A stretch of DNA of 64,000 nucleotides from Papilionanthe hookeriana x Papilionanthe teres (lineage: Eukaryota; Streptophyta; Magnoliopsida; Asparagales; Orchidaceae). Position 1 is the first letter of the stretch, and every line of letters begins with the position of its first letter. Where the stretch lies: NCBI GenBank assembly GCA_022702705.1, contig CM040422.1, positions 36,045,270 to 36,109,269 on the forward strand, in the 5' to 3' direction. A model generated the notes under the pieces. The model ran no database searches, was not told the DNA's origin, and worked only from the letters and a program-made list of their open reading frames with translations. Below, piece after piece: positions 46,179-58,558 of this stretch. The position numbers were made by a program, and so were the translations under genes.

Positions 46179-47797
46179 GTGTCATCCAGAGATTGGAATG
46201 AAGATGATGATGATGAGAATGATGATTAGGATAGTTGTGCTGAGTTTGTGATGTTATTATGTGATTTTCTTATGTGTTGTGATGTTTTTATTTGATGCTT
46301 TCATATGTGATTTGTTGATTAAATTTGTATGTGATGTATTTTGGAATGAACTCTGTATTGTGTAGAGCATAGTTGGGACTATTTCTTTTATGCACATTCA
46401 GGTGTTTATATGAAAAATTGATGTTTTATGTTGTATGCCTATGATATGTTTGTGGAAGTAAATGTTTTAAATGTGTATCTTGTCTTTGAGTTTTTAGTAT
46501 TGTATAATTTAACTCCAAAACTGTTAGGAAAATTTAGAGCACTATTAGGAACCCCTATTTAAATTGCATGTTTTAACTTTTAAAAATCTGCTACCTTATA
46601 TTATCAAATATTGTTTTGATTTTAGTCATGTTAAAGTTGGTATTTATTTGCTTTTAAAACCTCCACTACTGTAGAAGTCTTTTGAAATTTTTATTTTATG
46701 AAAATACTAAAAAACTAAATTTGATTTCTTTTTAATCCTTGTTTTTAAACTGTTATACTTGCATATTTATGATATAAACTTCTTGCTAGCATGATATTTT
46801 AGTTTTTTAATTCTTACCCATGTATCATTTTTTATGCTTAAATATTTAATCCTAACTAAAAATTTAAAGTTTGGGGGAAATATTAAAAAAAAAATTCAAA
46901 AACTAAAATTTTATTCGTTCTCAAGAATACTTATAATGATTTTTTTATTTTTAATTGAAAACAATTATTTATATGTAGTTATATTGATGGAGCAAAATTT
47001 TGAATACAGAAATGAGTAAGAGAATTTAGTTAAAATTCATACTAATGATGAATTTAAAGTTAAAATTTTCTTAGTAAAGAAATGTTAAATATAGTTAAAT
47101 TATCCTTTGGAAGAAATGTTGTATCTTTGGAAAAATAGAAGATTTCACTTTTATTTTTCAAAACTTAACTTTCTTTTTTTGAAAAATAATTTTCAACACT
47201 ATTATTATAACTTTTAAATGAAAGATATATATCAGACATTTATTTTAAATGGAAGGGTGGAACTCAAAATCATTAAAGGCCTATCCAGTTATAGTAATCC
47301 TTACCTTATAAAGAAAATAAAAACAAGAAAAGTAAAAAAAAAAGAGAATGAAAAAGAGAAATAAAAAGAAAAAGGAAAGAAAAGGGAGGAGAAGCTTGAG
47401 GATTCAAGGGTCTAATCAAAAAATGGTTACATACCTAAAGTTTAAAATAAGTTTTGAGAAAATCTAAAGCATAAGATTATAATATAGTGTGTAAAATTAT
47501 TTTCAAATAAAAATTTTTAAGTGTGGAAAATAAAATGTTTAATATCTATATTTTGAAGAATCTAAAAATATTTTTGAAATAGATAGAAACTTATATTTTC
47601 ATTATCATTTACTTAAGAACTTTCTAAACTTTAAGTTGGTCTTATTTAATAAATATTTTTCTAAATTAGACTATTTCATTTCTAGAACAAAATTTTGAAA
47701 CCTTCCTAAGAAACTCCTTTACATAATTTGCATGCTTGATCTCTTCATGATTTTAGTGTCACTTGAGGACAAGTAACATTTTAAGTTTGTGGGATTT
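46179..47797 (+). mobile_element. 3' internal end of an Athila element, copy A
   Basis: Collinear with 58542-60130: the last bases of the Athila post-pol ORF, then a noncoding 3' region. A purine-rich stretch is at 47318-47398 and a PPT-like AAGTTTGTGGGATTT ends at 47797. The old Tat LTR joins it directly at 46178, so the old Tat element inserted near the end of this Athila ORF. Confidence 0.8.
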
Positions 47798-48800
47798 TGA
47801 TACACCTAAAATATATAGTATTTTTATGTACCTTTTTTATACCTAATTTTGATGATATTGCACTTTAATGGAAGTTATTATTATTTTTTTTCTTACATGT
47901 ATGATTAAAATGGCTGATTATGATAAAAAGGAGAAAAATATGATCAAATTTGAAGCAAAAATAGGCTATGTGAAAATTTGATTTGTGGCGAGTAAGTGCC
48001 GCATGGTAGGCGCATAGGAGCGGCAGTTTAAAAATAACAATTAAATCAAATTTGGTGTCATTTTCAAAGTGTTTGAAGCAACTTTTGGTGGTAACTCCCT
48101 TAACATACTTTGGGTGGCAGATTTGAATGAAGCGATGCATTCTTTGGTGGATACATTGAATCTGGACATATTTTGAAGAGACACCAAAGAACCTTTTCAA
48201 TAATTATAAGAATAAAGTATTACAATCAAAAGAGAGTCCTTTTATGCCCTCCTTAATCTTTTGAGAGTTTTCCTTTTTTATTATTTAGAGTCAGTTGGTT
48301 AATTCTTTTTAGTTTAAGAGAGATTTAAAGGAGAAAGGGGTTGTGTGAGGCCTACTTCTCTCCAAATTTCATTTATCCATTTATTTATTTTGTATTGGAG
48401 TCTAAAGTCGGAGTTGGAGTCAACAGAGTTGGGCGCCAACCTTGGAAGTGTCTTTTAGTGCAAATAAAAATTTTCGAGGAACTTCCAAAGTCTTGTGGAG
48501 AGGATTTTCAGATAAGTATTTATGTTTTTTTTACATTTAGTTTTTAAGTAAAATTTGTTGTGTCTATGATTTCTACTTTCACATCAAGTTGTGTTTGTTT
48601 TTTCTCCATGAGTTCTGAGTAGTTTTCTTTATCTTTTTCCTTTTAAATGATGAAGTAATTAAATTTTGGAATAAAGTTGTGTGAAGTATATATGTTTAAT
48701 GTTGGGAGAAGTTATGATGATTTATTTCCTTGCACTTAATTTACTTCTTGATTTAGTCAATTAAGATGTTAAAATTTGTTGTGAGATTATATAAGAACTA
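47798..48800 (+). repeat. Athila LTR, copy A, truncated
   Basis: Starts TGATACACCT right after the PPT and follows 60131-61106. Similarity stops after GAACTA at 48800, so about 0.7 kb of the LTR is missing. Confidence 0.82.
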
Positions 48801-48834
48801 CTGTGATTTATTTCCATGCACTTAAAATTAGATT

Positions 48835-49620
48835 TGACTCAAGTCATGTATGGGTTATACTTAAATTGAGGTTGACTTAAATTCATGTCGAGTTGAATCT
48901 AAGTTAAATTTAAGTATAATATGAGTTAGACTTAATTTTAGTTTTGTTTAACTTAAATTCATGTCATGTTGTACTTATTTTGTTTAACTTAGATTCATGT
49001 CATGTTGAATCTAAGTTAGGTTTTGACTTAAATCCAATATTGGTTGGACTTATGTTAAGTTAGGTTAATTTAGATTCATGTCATGTTGAACCTAAGTTGG
49101 ATTTGACTTAGATCTAATATGGGTTGAACTTAAGTTAAAGTTGGTTATTGGATAACTTAGATTCATTTCATGTTAAATCTAAGTTAGGTTTGACTTAAAT
49201 CCAATATGGGTTGGACTTAAGTTATGTTTGGTTAACTTAGATTCATTTCATGTTGAATCTTGGTTAGGTTTGACTTGAATCCAATATGGGCTGGACTTAA
49301 GTTAAGTTTGGTTAAGTTAGTTTGACTTTAATCAAATATGGGTTGGACTTAAGTAAAGTTTGGTTAAGTTAGTTTAAGTTAAATCCAATATTGGTTAGAC
49401 TTAATTTAAGTTTGGTAAACTTAAATTCATGTCATGTTTAATCTAAGTTAGGTTTGACTTAAATCCAATATGGTTTGGACTTAAGTTAAGTTTGATTAAC
49501 TTACATTCATGTCATGTTGAATCTAAGTTAGGTTTGACATAAATCCAGAATGGGTTGGACTTAAGTTAAGTTTGGTTAACTTAGATTCATGTCATTTTGA
49601 ATTTAAGTTAAGTTTTACTA
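48835..49620. repeat. Tandem array 1, ~80 bp unit
   Basis: Units contain TTAGATTCATGTCATGTTGA, TCTAAGTTAGGTTTGACTTA and ATCCAATATGGGTTGGACTT. Spacings of the CATGTTGA word are about 80 bp (49002, 49082, 49169, 49249, 49433, 49513, 49593), with one deleted unit. Confidence 0.88.
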
Positions 49621-49979
49621 ACCTAATTAAGGTTTATGTTTGATTAAACCATAGTTGGTTGAGGTTTAATATTTTGATTAAGTCTAATGTGTTAGACCTA
49701 ATTTAAGTTTGATTAAACCTTAGTTGGTTAAGGTTTAATAGTTTAATTAAGTCTAATATATTAGAGTTAATTAAGTTTTAGGTTAAGGTTTAATAGTTTA
49801 ATTAAGTTTAATGTGATAGACATAATTATGGTTTAGGTTGATTAGGGTATTTGATTAAGGCCAATATGGTTAAGGCCTAATGGTTAATTACGTCTAGTGA
49901 GTTAGACTTATTGATGTTTTTAAGATTTGATTGTGTCTGATTGGAATTTAATTTTGAGATTTGATTTGGATTTGATTTT

Positions 49980-50760
49980 AAAATTTGATTTGTATTAAAC
50001 CTAATGTAATAAAGTTTAATATATCCTTAAACTTAATTAATGTTTTATTTTGTGTTAAACCTAATGTAATTAAGGTTTAATGGGTTAATTAAGTTTAATA
50101 TATCCTTAAAATTAATTAAAGTTCGGTTACTTATGTTTATATGTCCTTAAACTTAATTTAATTTTTGATTTTGTATTAAACCTAATGTAATTGAGGTTTA
50201 ATGAATTAATTAAGTTTAATATGTCCTTAAGCTAAATTAAAATTTTGATTTTGTATTAAACCTAATGTAATTATGGTTTAATGGATTAATTAAATTAAAT
50301 ATGTCCTTAAACTTAATTAAATTTATGATTTTGTATTAAACCTAATGTAGTTAAGGTTTAAAAAGTTAATTAAGTTTAATATCTTTTAAACTTAATTAAA
50401 TTTTTGATTTCGTATTAATCCTAATATAACTAATGTTTAATATATCCTTCAACTTAATTAAATTTTTGATTTTGTATTAAACCTAATGTAATTAAGGTTT
50501 AATGGGCTAATTAATTTTAATATATCCTTAAACATAATTAAAATTTTGATTTTGTATTAAACCTAATGTAATTAAGGTTTAATAAGTTAATTAGGTTTAA
50601 TAGGTTCTTAAACTTAATTAAATTTTTTATTTTGTATTAAATCTAATGTAATTAAGGTTTAATTGGTTAATTAAATTTATTATGTCCTTAAACTTAATTA
50701 AATTTTTTATTGTGTATCAAAGCTAATATAATTAAGGTTTAATGGGTTAGTTAAGGTTTT
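49980..50760. repeat. Tandem array 2, 80 bp unit
   Basis: Units contain TTTTGTATTAAACCTAATGT, AATTAAGGTTTAATGGGTTA and TATCCTTAAACTTAATTAAA. The TGTATTAAAC word recurs at 80 bp (50172, 50252, 50332, 50473, 50553, 50633, 50713), with a few irregular gaps. Confidence 0.9.
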
Positions 50761-53054
50761 AATTATGTCTAATTTGATGTCTTAGACCTAATTAGGGTTG
50801 TTCTTGAGTCTATTTTGGGTTAGACTCAATTTTAACTTATTTTGTTATTGAATAGGCTAAGTTAAGTGAAAATAAGATTTTTATAATTTTAAGTTATTAA
50901 TTTATAATAAAATTTAACCCTAATTTTGAAAATTTCATTTAAAATTGTTTAATGGCTTAAGGATTGTCATTTTAAGGTTATTGTTTATCACCTTAAATTT
51001 CCTAACCATTTTCCAATTTTATCTTCCATAATTTTCATTTTTATAATTATTATTTAAAATAATTATAAAGTGTCTTGAAGATTAGGAAATGATGTTCTAG
51101 AAGCTTTTCCTAACCTATGAAAAGTCAGGGGATATTCCTAAGGGCCTAGAGATAATACTCCTAAAGTTTTAGATTTTTCTGTTTTGTAAATAATTTTTAA
51201 TAATTAAAATACTCCAGAGAGTATTTAATTATTTAAAAATTAAATATAGAGAATAAAATTTTGATTTTGGTCTCATAATTTTCTCCTCATCATGGTAAGT
51301 TAGAGGGTATTTTTGTTTTATTTTTATGATTTTGTGTGAAAAAAGTGAATTTTTGATTAATTTAAGGTTTAACTTATTTAATTAAATCCTTAACTAATCC
51401 AAAATAACCAGACTACACCGCCTATCTTTGGATCGATCGAAACATGGTAGATCCTGTGTGGGGATTCAAACAGCGGAGACTGTGGGATTTAATCTCAGTC
51501 GTCTATTTCCAAAACACGGCAATGGACGGTTTAGGTTCATCGTCTTCATCTCTTCTGATTCCGAGGGCCGTCCATGATCTAGAAAAAATATCTCTCTCGA
51601 TTCATGATGAAATCGAGCAAAATTTATTTCCATAGGATCATTGTGAGATGACGAACCCATCCATACGGTGATGCATGGGTTCTGAAACGATTTCTTTCAC
51701 AAAGTGTGGAACCTGAACGCCATTAAAGGGGAAATTCCATACCTTAGCCTTAGTCGATTTTAATTTAATTTGAATTGTTTTTAAGCTTAGTTTTTACCTC
51801 AGGAAGCTTTACCCCAAGCTAATTTGATGTCAAATTGGATCCTTATATAATTTGATCAAGAGAGACTCGCTTTGAATGGGCTTGATCAATAAGTGGCTTA
51901 AGGGCTATGGGGATGGCCAATTTTGATTGGGCTTCTCATCACACAGTCCCTAGATGGATTTATCAAGGTAATTTAAAATTTGGAAGAGTTTGGTTTCAAA
52001 TTCTTAAAATGTCCTGGTTTTGGGTTCTCTCAGATTAGCCAAATTTAAGGGATTCAGAGGGCTTTGTGGCTTGATTTTAGGTGCCATCAATGGCCTGGGC
52101 CCTAAGGAGTATTTTTGGTGTTAAGGGTTCAGGGATTTGAGTAGTGTTTGGCAATCTCCTATGTAGGTCTCCTCCCTTAGATGCTCTCGGGTTTGCACTA
52201 TTTATAGCAATGGCAATGGTCATGGCTAAGCTTGGCTTGTCTAGGCTTCATCTAAAGGAGTTGCTAACTTCCACATTAATGTTTGGAGATAGGATTTTGG
52301 CTGTTAGGTTGATGCATTGGGGTTTTCCAAGCATAACCATCATTAAGATTTAACCATGGTGAAGGCTGGATCAAAGCTTTACCTTGCTTTCATTGGATAA
52401 TTTGGGAGATGTGGAGATTGGCTAGAATGCCTTAGATCAACCTTCCCCATATGTATTTTACTGATTATTCAATGTATTAAAGGGAGAGTTGACACCTTAG
52501 CTTTATTCTCATCCATGTCATAGGTTGGTCATAATGTGTTTTAACCATGGTGAAGAGGGAGCTCAGACTTTGTTCTTTTCCTTATGGGTGGCCTAGGAGG
52601 TGTGTGATAAGCCATTATGAAGGTCAGCCACCTCACTCCTTGAAAGTGGATGAATCATACATTGAATTGAAGGGTTCATGCCACTTCATTTTTGTGTGAT
52701 GATGATCCTTATCCTAATTTTGACTTTGATGATTAATTTATTTATCTCATGGTTAATTTATGTCATAATGGGTCTTAATGAGTCATGGATGACCCACTAG
52801 TGTTTCTCCACAATTAAATTTTGATTTTAAAATAAATTATGAGATTTTTATGTAACATATGATGTCATAGGTCAAAATGTCATTTTATGACTTTTTAATT
52901 ATATTTCAATTTTAATTAATTATGTCATTAATTTAAATTATTGAAAATTATATTATTAGCCAATAAATTAATCAAAATAATTTTAGAATTAATTATTTGA
53001 TTAATTTTATCATTTTTGGTTCAAAATTGGGTATTTTAATGAAATTTGATACAT

Positions 53055-54130
53055 GTTGACTATGGTTGACCAATGTTGACCCACGTTGACCAATTCTAGT
53101 CCAAAGGAGTATAATGTGACCAACCTAATCTTGTCATGGTTAGTTTGGTCATAAATTCCATGGGTTTTGTCATTAAGTGTTTAATTTGGTTATGTTCACG
53201 AATTTTAAGGTTTAGGTCAATCCAAGGGTCAATGTGATAACTTTTGGATTAGTCTTTGATAACTTTAACAATGTCAAGTTGGCTATGTCAATGTCTGTCA
53301 TTGAAGTCAGTTTTGTGATTAAGAGACATGGGTTACCCATTTTGACCAATTTTAACAATTTTAGGTCAAGAGTTGACTAATGGGACTAGGGGGTTGTCTT
53401 TATGTCATGTGTGGATTATTTTGATTAAATTTCAATTACTTATGTCAAAGAATGGCTAATAAGGACAATGTAATAATCTTTCGGTCGTGGTTTGACCTTT
53501 TTAACCAATTTTTTCCTTTTAGGTTATGAGGTGACTAATGAGATGAATGTGGTGGTCTTTTAAGTCTTAGGTTGGTCAATTTTAAACAATTTGGTCTGTT
53601 TAGGTCAAGGTTTGACTTATGATATCAATGTGATGGTTTTCAGGTCATGGGTTGACTGGTTAGGTCAAGGTTTGACCAATTTGGTAGTCATTAGGTCAAA
53701 AATTGACTAATTTGACTAAAGTTGACTTTTTTATCAAAGGGTTGACCTGTTGGGTCAATGGGTTAGTCATTGGTCAAGGATTGACCATTTTGACTAAAAC
53801 TGACTTTTTGGTCAAAGATTGACCTATTGGGTCATTGGGTTGGTCATTGGGTTAGAAATTGACCATTTTGACTAAAATTGATTTTTTGGTCAAAGGTTGA
53901 CCTATTGGGTCAATGTGGTGGTCATTTGGTCATGAATTGATCAATTTAACCATGGGTCAATGGTTGACATGTTGGGTCAATGGGTTAATTATTGGGTCAA
54001 GGATTGATCATTTTGACAAAAATTGTCTTTTTGGTCAAAGGTTAACCTATTGGGTTAATGAGTTGGTCATTGTGTCTAAAATTGACCATTTTGACTAAAA
54101 TTGATTTTTTGGTCCAAGGTTAACCTATTA
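53055..54130. repeat. Tandem array 3, 78 bp unit rich in GGTCAA/TTGACC
   Basis: Units such as ATTGACCATTTTGACTAAAA, TTGACTTTTTGGTCAAAGGT and TGACCTATTGGGTCAATGGG. GACCTATTGGG words lie at 53744, 53821 and 53899, giving a 77-78 bp period. The array starts irregularly with several GTTGACC words. Each unit holds several inverted GGTCAA...TTGACC pairs and many TTGAC (W-box core) sites. Confidence 0.88.
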
Positions 54131-54330
54131 GGTCAATAACTGATAAGATTAGACTTTGTAATTATTGATTTAATCAATTTAAGATGTCATTTGGGTTAAA
54201 AAGAATTTATAGGGTTTTACCCTAGTTATTAGGGTTTAGTGACTTATCATTGAGATTTAGGGAGGTAAAATTGGTAGATTCCCTGCCTCAACATGGTTTA
54301 GAAATGATCCTCACTAAAGTGAGGTCAACA

Positions 54331-54542
54331 TAAACATATTTTATCTTAGGAGAAGAAAAATTAGGTGCTGATAATTAAATTGTTGATCATCTCTCCAGGC
54401 TTAAAACTGAAAAATCTCTCTGTAATGCTGAAGAAATTAATGAAAATTTTCCTGATAAAAATTATTCACTCTTAATGAGTGGCGTGTTCCGTGATATGCA
54501 GAAATTGTAAATTTTCTTGTTAGTTATATTTTACCATATGGT
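54331..54542 (+). pseudogene. Athila RNase H C-terminal remnant
   Basis: Reads GADN, stop, IVDHLSRL, then an acidic stretch, which corresponds to the end of Athila RNase H before integrase. It starts abruptly after the Tat LTR terminus. Confidence 0.7.
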
Positions 54543-55772
54543 TTGACATACCAGAAGAGGAACAAATTTATATCTGAAGCTAAGATTTATTTTTTGGATG
54601 ACCCATTTTTATATAAACAAGGAAAGGATCTAATCATTCGAAGATGTGTGTCGTTTGAGGAAACTTATGAAATTATTCAAAAATGTCATAATTGTGATTA
54701 TGTGAGATATTTTGGAGTTGATAAAACTGCATAAAAAATCTTACAATCTGGATTTTATTGGCCTACAATTTTTAAGGATGTTAATGCTTATATTAAAAAT
54801 TGTCATAGATGTAAACATGTAGGTAATATTTATAGAAGAAATGAGATGCCCCTCAATTATATGTTAGAAGATGAAATATTTGATGTTTGGGGATTAGATT
54901 TCATGGGACCATTTATACCATCTTACGGAAACATATACATTTTGATAGCAGTAGAGTATGTATCCAACTAGATAGAAGTTGTTGTTTTACCTCGATGTGA
55001 TGCTCAATGTGCTGCAAAGTTTTTAAGAAAGAATATATTTTGCAGATTTGGAAAACCAAGAGTAATCATAACTGATGAGGAAAGTTATTTTAGAAATGCG
55101 ATTATGGAAAAGTTAACAAAGAAAAATCATATTAAACATCGCATTGTTACTACTTATCATCCACGGAGAAGTGGTTTGGATGAATTATCCAATTGTGAAA
55201 TTAAAAGAATATTGGAAAAGACTGTTAATCCTAAAAGAAAAGATTGGTCAACTAAACTGGATTAGGCTTTTTGGGCTTATATGTCTTCTTATAGAACTCC
55301 TATAGGAATGTCCCCACATAGGCTAATTTTTGAAAAAGCTTGTCATTTACCAGTTGAACTTGAGCATAAAGCATATTGTGCTATTAAAGAGTGCAATTAT
55401 AATTTAAAAGATGCTGGACAAAAGAGATTATTGCGATTAAATGAGCTTGAAGAGATAAGGAATGAGTCTTATGAAAATGCTAAGATTTATAAAGAAAAGA
55501 TGAAATTGTTACATGATCAGAAGATTCTTACTAAAACAACTGAGTCAGGACAAAAAGTTTTGTTGTATAATGCTAAATTAAAAATATTTGCTGGAAAACA
55601 TAACTCCAGGTGGACAGGACCATTTATTGTGATGAAAGTGTATTCCTGTGGAGCTATGAATATTCAAGATCCTAAGAATAAAACAATATTAAAAGTTAAT
55701 GGTCATAGACTTAAACCATATTTTTCAGTCGATCAACATAAACCTGATAATAATCTGATTTTGGGTCACTAA
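54543..55772 (+). pseudogene. Athila integrase with in-frame stops
   Basis: Zinc-binding part at 54543-54830, with one His of the HHCC set replaced by Tyr (VRYFG where GGHFG is usual) and NCHRCKHVG. The catalytic core has LDFMGPF near 54895, IITDEESYF near 55065 and SGLDELSNCEIKRIL near 55170, so the acidic triad is still present. The C-terminal region is open at 55281-55772 with FEKACHLPVELEHKAY, GQKRLLRLNELEEIRN and SRWTGPFIVMKVYS, all classic Athila. Nonsense codons near 54732, 54969 and 55263 disable it. Confidence 0.9.
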
Positions 55773-56242
55773 GAATAAGCTCTGATTTGTCAGCCTGAAG
55801 ACCTTAAACCAAGTGCTTTGTTGGAGGCAACCCATAATTATCGGTGTGCTTTACTTTATGTTTGATGTGTGTGCTTTGTTTGTTTTGTTTTTATGATTAT
55901 GTGGTAGTATTATAAATATTTTATGTTATGGTGGTGTTATTTGGTCCTTATTTGATGACTTAGAAGAGTCAGAATGAAGACTTAGAAGTTTAGCAGACCT
56001 GTGCTGAATTAAGCACTGGCAGCTATGCGTTGCAGATTGGCACTTAGGTGCCGGAGTTACAAAAAGCGAGAAAAAAAAGTTTATAGATTCCTAAGTCGTG
56101 GGGAAGTAAATATAGGAGTTATTTGGGAGTTTTAACACGTATAGGGTCGGTTTTAAGCCTTCAAAAGTCTATAAAAAGGCCTTGAATTAAAGAAATACTT
56201 GCCCCCGTTCTTATTTTCATTCTTGAGTCTAAAGAAGAGATT
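55773..56242 (+). other. Athila spacer between pol and downstream ORFs, with TATA-like box
   Basis: Noncoding. TATAAAAA is at 56170-56177, about 70 bases before an open frame, and could be an internal promoter. A GCGTTGC/GGCACTTAGGTGCC-like quasi-palindromic motif is near 56030-56055. A purine run is near 56073-56085. Confidence 0.4.
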
Positions 56243-56764
56243 TTGAGTGCAAAAATTTCTACTTGGGAGAGCGAAGTTAAGAAAAAGGAAGAAGCCAATA
56301 AGAAGAAGTTTATTAGTAAAAGAGCGCAAGAGTTATTCAAAATATTTCTAGCAAATAGTATTCAAGGAATTGCAGAAAGGATTGTAAAGATTAAAGCCGA
56401 TGTGGAATCAATTGAAGCAAAGGTAAATGAAACTATTGCTCATTTAGCTCATATTGGATGGCAACTCAAAATGCAATTCAGCCATAAAAGTCATGTGGAA
56501 GATGCAAATAGAGTGATGTATCTGAAGAACAAATGGTTAGAAGAAGATGATGTAAGAGTTTTTAATCATCACCAATTTTATCAGATTTATATTCCAGATG
56601 GTTCAAGTGGAACTTATGGTGGTTCTGAATACAGTCCACCTGCAGGAGATTGGAATTATATTAAGTATAGTTTTGTGATTTGGTTTTCTGTGTTTAGTGT
56701 TTTTTTGTTTGTGATTTTTGTTTGTATTTTATTGCACTTTGATTTGATGTTTGTTACATCTTAA
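56243..56764 (+). CDS. Athila-associated ORF with coiled coil and C-terminal hydrophobic segment
   Basis: An open frame of 173 codons without a good ATG near its start (position 56243 is TTG). The N-terminal half is a charged, Lys/Glu-rich helix likely to form a coiled coil. The last 35 residues contain WFSVFSVFLFVIFVCILLHF, a probable membrane helix. It sits between pol and the main post-pol ORF in sense orientation. Athila elements carry env-like proteins with membrane segments here, so a truncated env-like product is possible. No family domain is recognised. Confidence 0.5.
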   Translation: MSAKISTWESEVKKKEEANKKKFISKRAQELFKIFLANSIQGIAERIVKIKADVESIEAKVNETIAHLAHIGWQLKMQFSHKSHVEDANRVMYLKNKWLEEDDVRVFNHHQFYQIYIPDGSSGTYGGSEYSPPAGDWNYIKYSFVIWFSVFSVFLFVIFVCILLHFDLMFVTS

Positions 56765-57500
56765 TGTTGTAAGTTTGTGTTTATGAAATGTGTTATGAAA
56801 TTATGTATTGGGGAATTTCATCCAAAATGTTTGGATAGATATTTTTTGTTTGTATTAAGTGTGGTTTGTTATTAATGAAATATAAGTTATGTTTGTGTGA
56901 AATTTGTTTGGAATTGATGGAAATTTTAGTGTAATTTTTAGGTATTAGAAGAGTTTATGGGGAGAAATAAGTATTAGAACTGATTGAGGGAGATTAACTA
57001 AGTGATTTTGTGTCATTAAAATTAATTGTCAAAATTTGGGCACTAGCGGCTAAGCGCCAAACCATCAACGCTTAAGTGCTAAATCTCGTGGCTATACGCC
57101 ATGTGCTCATGCATAGGCTCCAGTTCGTGAAAATCAGTTTTCTTCAGTTCAAAACACAATTTTTTTCCATTTTAACTACCCCATCACCTTCAACCTCTCG
57201 ATTTCACAAAATGAAAGCCTAATGCATCACTTAATAGGAACATTTAAGAGACGATTTCATCGAAATTTGTTGGATTTGAGTTCCTTGAGGTATGTGCCCT
57301 TCTCATAAGTTAAAGTTTTAAATTTTCACCATGTTTTTTAAGTAAATCATTGAAAAATCTAAAAGTCACTATTCATGATGAAAATTTGATGAAAAGCATG
57401 AGAAATTACTTGGATTTAGTGGAAATTACCTTCCGAAGTTAAATTAGCAAGTTTAGTTTGATTTTGGAATTTATAGTGAATTTTTTGTAAATTTTTAGAG
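56765..57500 (+). other. Athila intergenic region
   Basis: Noncoding, AT-rich, with a GGCTAAGCGCC...GCTTAAGTGC quasi-palindromic block near 57050-57110 that resembles blocks in the LTRs. No other signal is seen. Confidence 0.4.
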
Positions 57501-58558
57501 ATGGCTCCAAAATCGAAGTGCTCGAGAGAGAAGGCAAGATTTGATTCCTACAAATTTGTCAGTTCTAGAGCGGAGGATAGATACGTCGACAAACTCTCAT
57601 TGATTCCTGAATGAGTTTTTAGTAAACCACGGAATATTATTATTGATTCTCTGTTGTTGCTGTTGTTTTTGTTGTTAGAGGGTTTTTGGCAAACTAGCTA
57701 GTAGCAGAAGAAAATATGGTGATGGCTCGAGGTTTACAAGTAGATTTTTCACCTACGATAATTAAAATGTTTTACCGATTGCCTCCTGACAGTTTTGTTT
57801 TTATGCCAACTATCATCCTTCTGAGGGAGTTAGATGATATAATGTCTTTTCTTACCGATGGAACAGGTTTATGGAAGATAACACATGAAAGAAGAGTAAA
57901 TTTTCAGTCCTCTAAGTTGAATGCCACCTCAATGGCATTGCATTACTTTATCTCATAAAAGGTGTTGCCTTTAAGTCATGTTAGAGAAGTTACTAAAGAA
58001 AAAGCTTTTCTAAACCATTGTATTCAGCAAGGAAAGCCTATAGACATAGGGGCTATTATTTTTTATTATATTCTCAACTCTACCAGAGCTGCTACTACTG
58101 CAAGAATGAGATTTCCTTCTCTGATTCATTCACTTTGTGAGCGATTTGGAGTGAAGTTTGAAACATGGGAAAAGGTTCTTCAGCCACTTAAACCCATTAC
58201 CATAAATGTAAACACTTACACTGTGCATTCAGTATTTGGTTGGAAAGGAGGATCTGTTAGAGCTTCCAATGCTTCTGCTTCTGCTGCCTCTACTTCTTTA
58301 GTTTCTACTTCACTTGCATCAGCTTCAAGAGATTCACAAACTGGATTTTTAAGAAAGATTTTAAAGAAAGCGAGTCTTAACAGAGAACATGTTAGAGATA
58401 TGGATGGTAAGATAGAAGATATTGAAAGATATATTGTAAAACATGATGAGTATGAGGAGAATTATCAACACTTCATGGACAGAGTAATTAGAGGTGATCA
58501 CAGTGCTGAGATACCCCCTCATCCTTTTACCTTATGTGCCATCCATAGATTGGAATGA
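57501..58558 (+). pseudogene. Athila post-pol ORF (putative plant transposon protein domain)
   Basis: Start MAPKSKCSRE at 57501, then FVSSRAEDRY and a TGA after LSLIPE (typical relatives have ERGF there, so it looks like CGA to TGA decay). The frame resumes at 57716-57958 (TDGTGLWKITHERRVNFQSS) and 57962-58558 (GKPIDIGAIIFYYI, RMRFPSLIHSLCERFGVKF). This resembles the domain often named putative plant transposon protein (Transposase_32) found downstream of pol in Athila elements. A Ser/Ala/Thr-rich linker and charged helix end it. Its role is unknown; it has been called env-like. Confidence 0.75.

Larger units (their letters stand above)
48801..54330 (-). mobile_element. Truncated LTR of a third Tat-type family
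   Basis: The right end is a Tat LTR terminus (hairpin plus GAGGTCAACA). Shared landmarks include GAGGGTATTTTTGTTTTATTTTTATG near 51310 (also 5540), a more GC-rich block near 51400-51680 and CATCCATACGGT at 51659. The TG start is absent, so the left side is truncated. It holds three tandem arrays. No coding frame of note is seen, and 51700-53050 shows nothing else. Confidence 0.7.

Noticed and set aside
51444..52353. Small cellular genes in 51444-51635 and 52144-52353
   Set aside because: Short frames inside an LTR fragment, with no recognisable domain and no intron or promoter pattern.
48801..54330. A complete solo LTR
   Set aside because: No TG start with a matching target duplication was found at the left side; the flanks are different parts of Athila.
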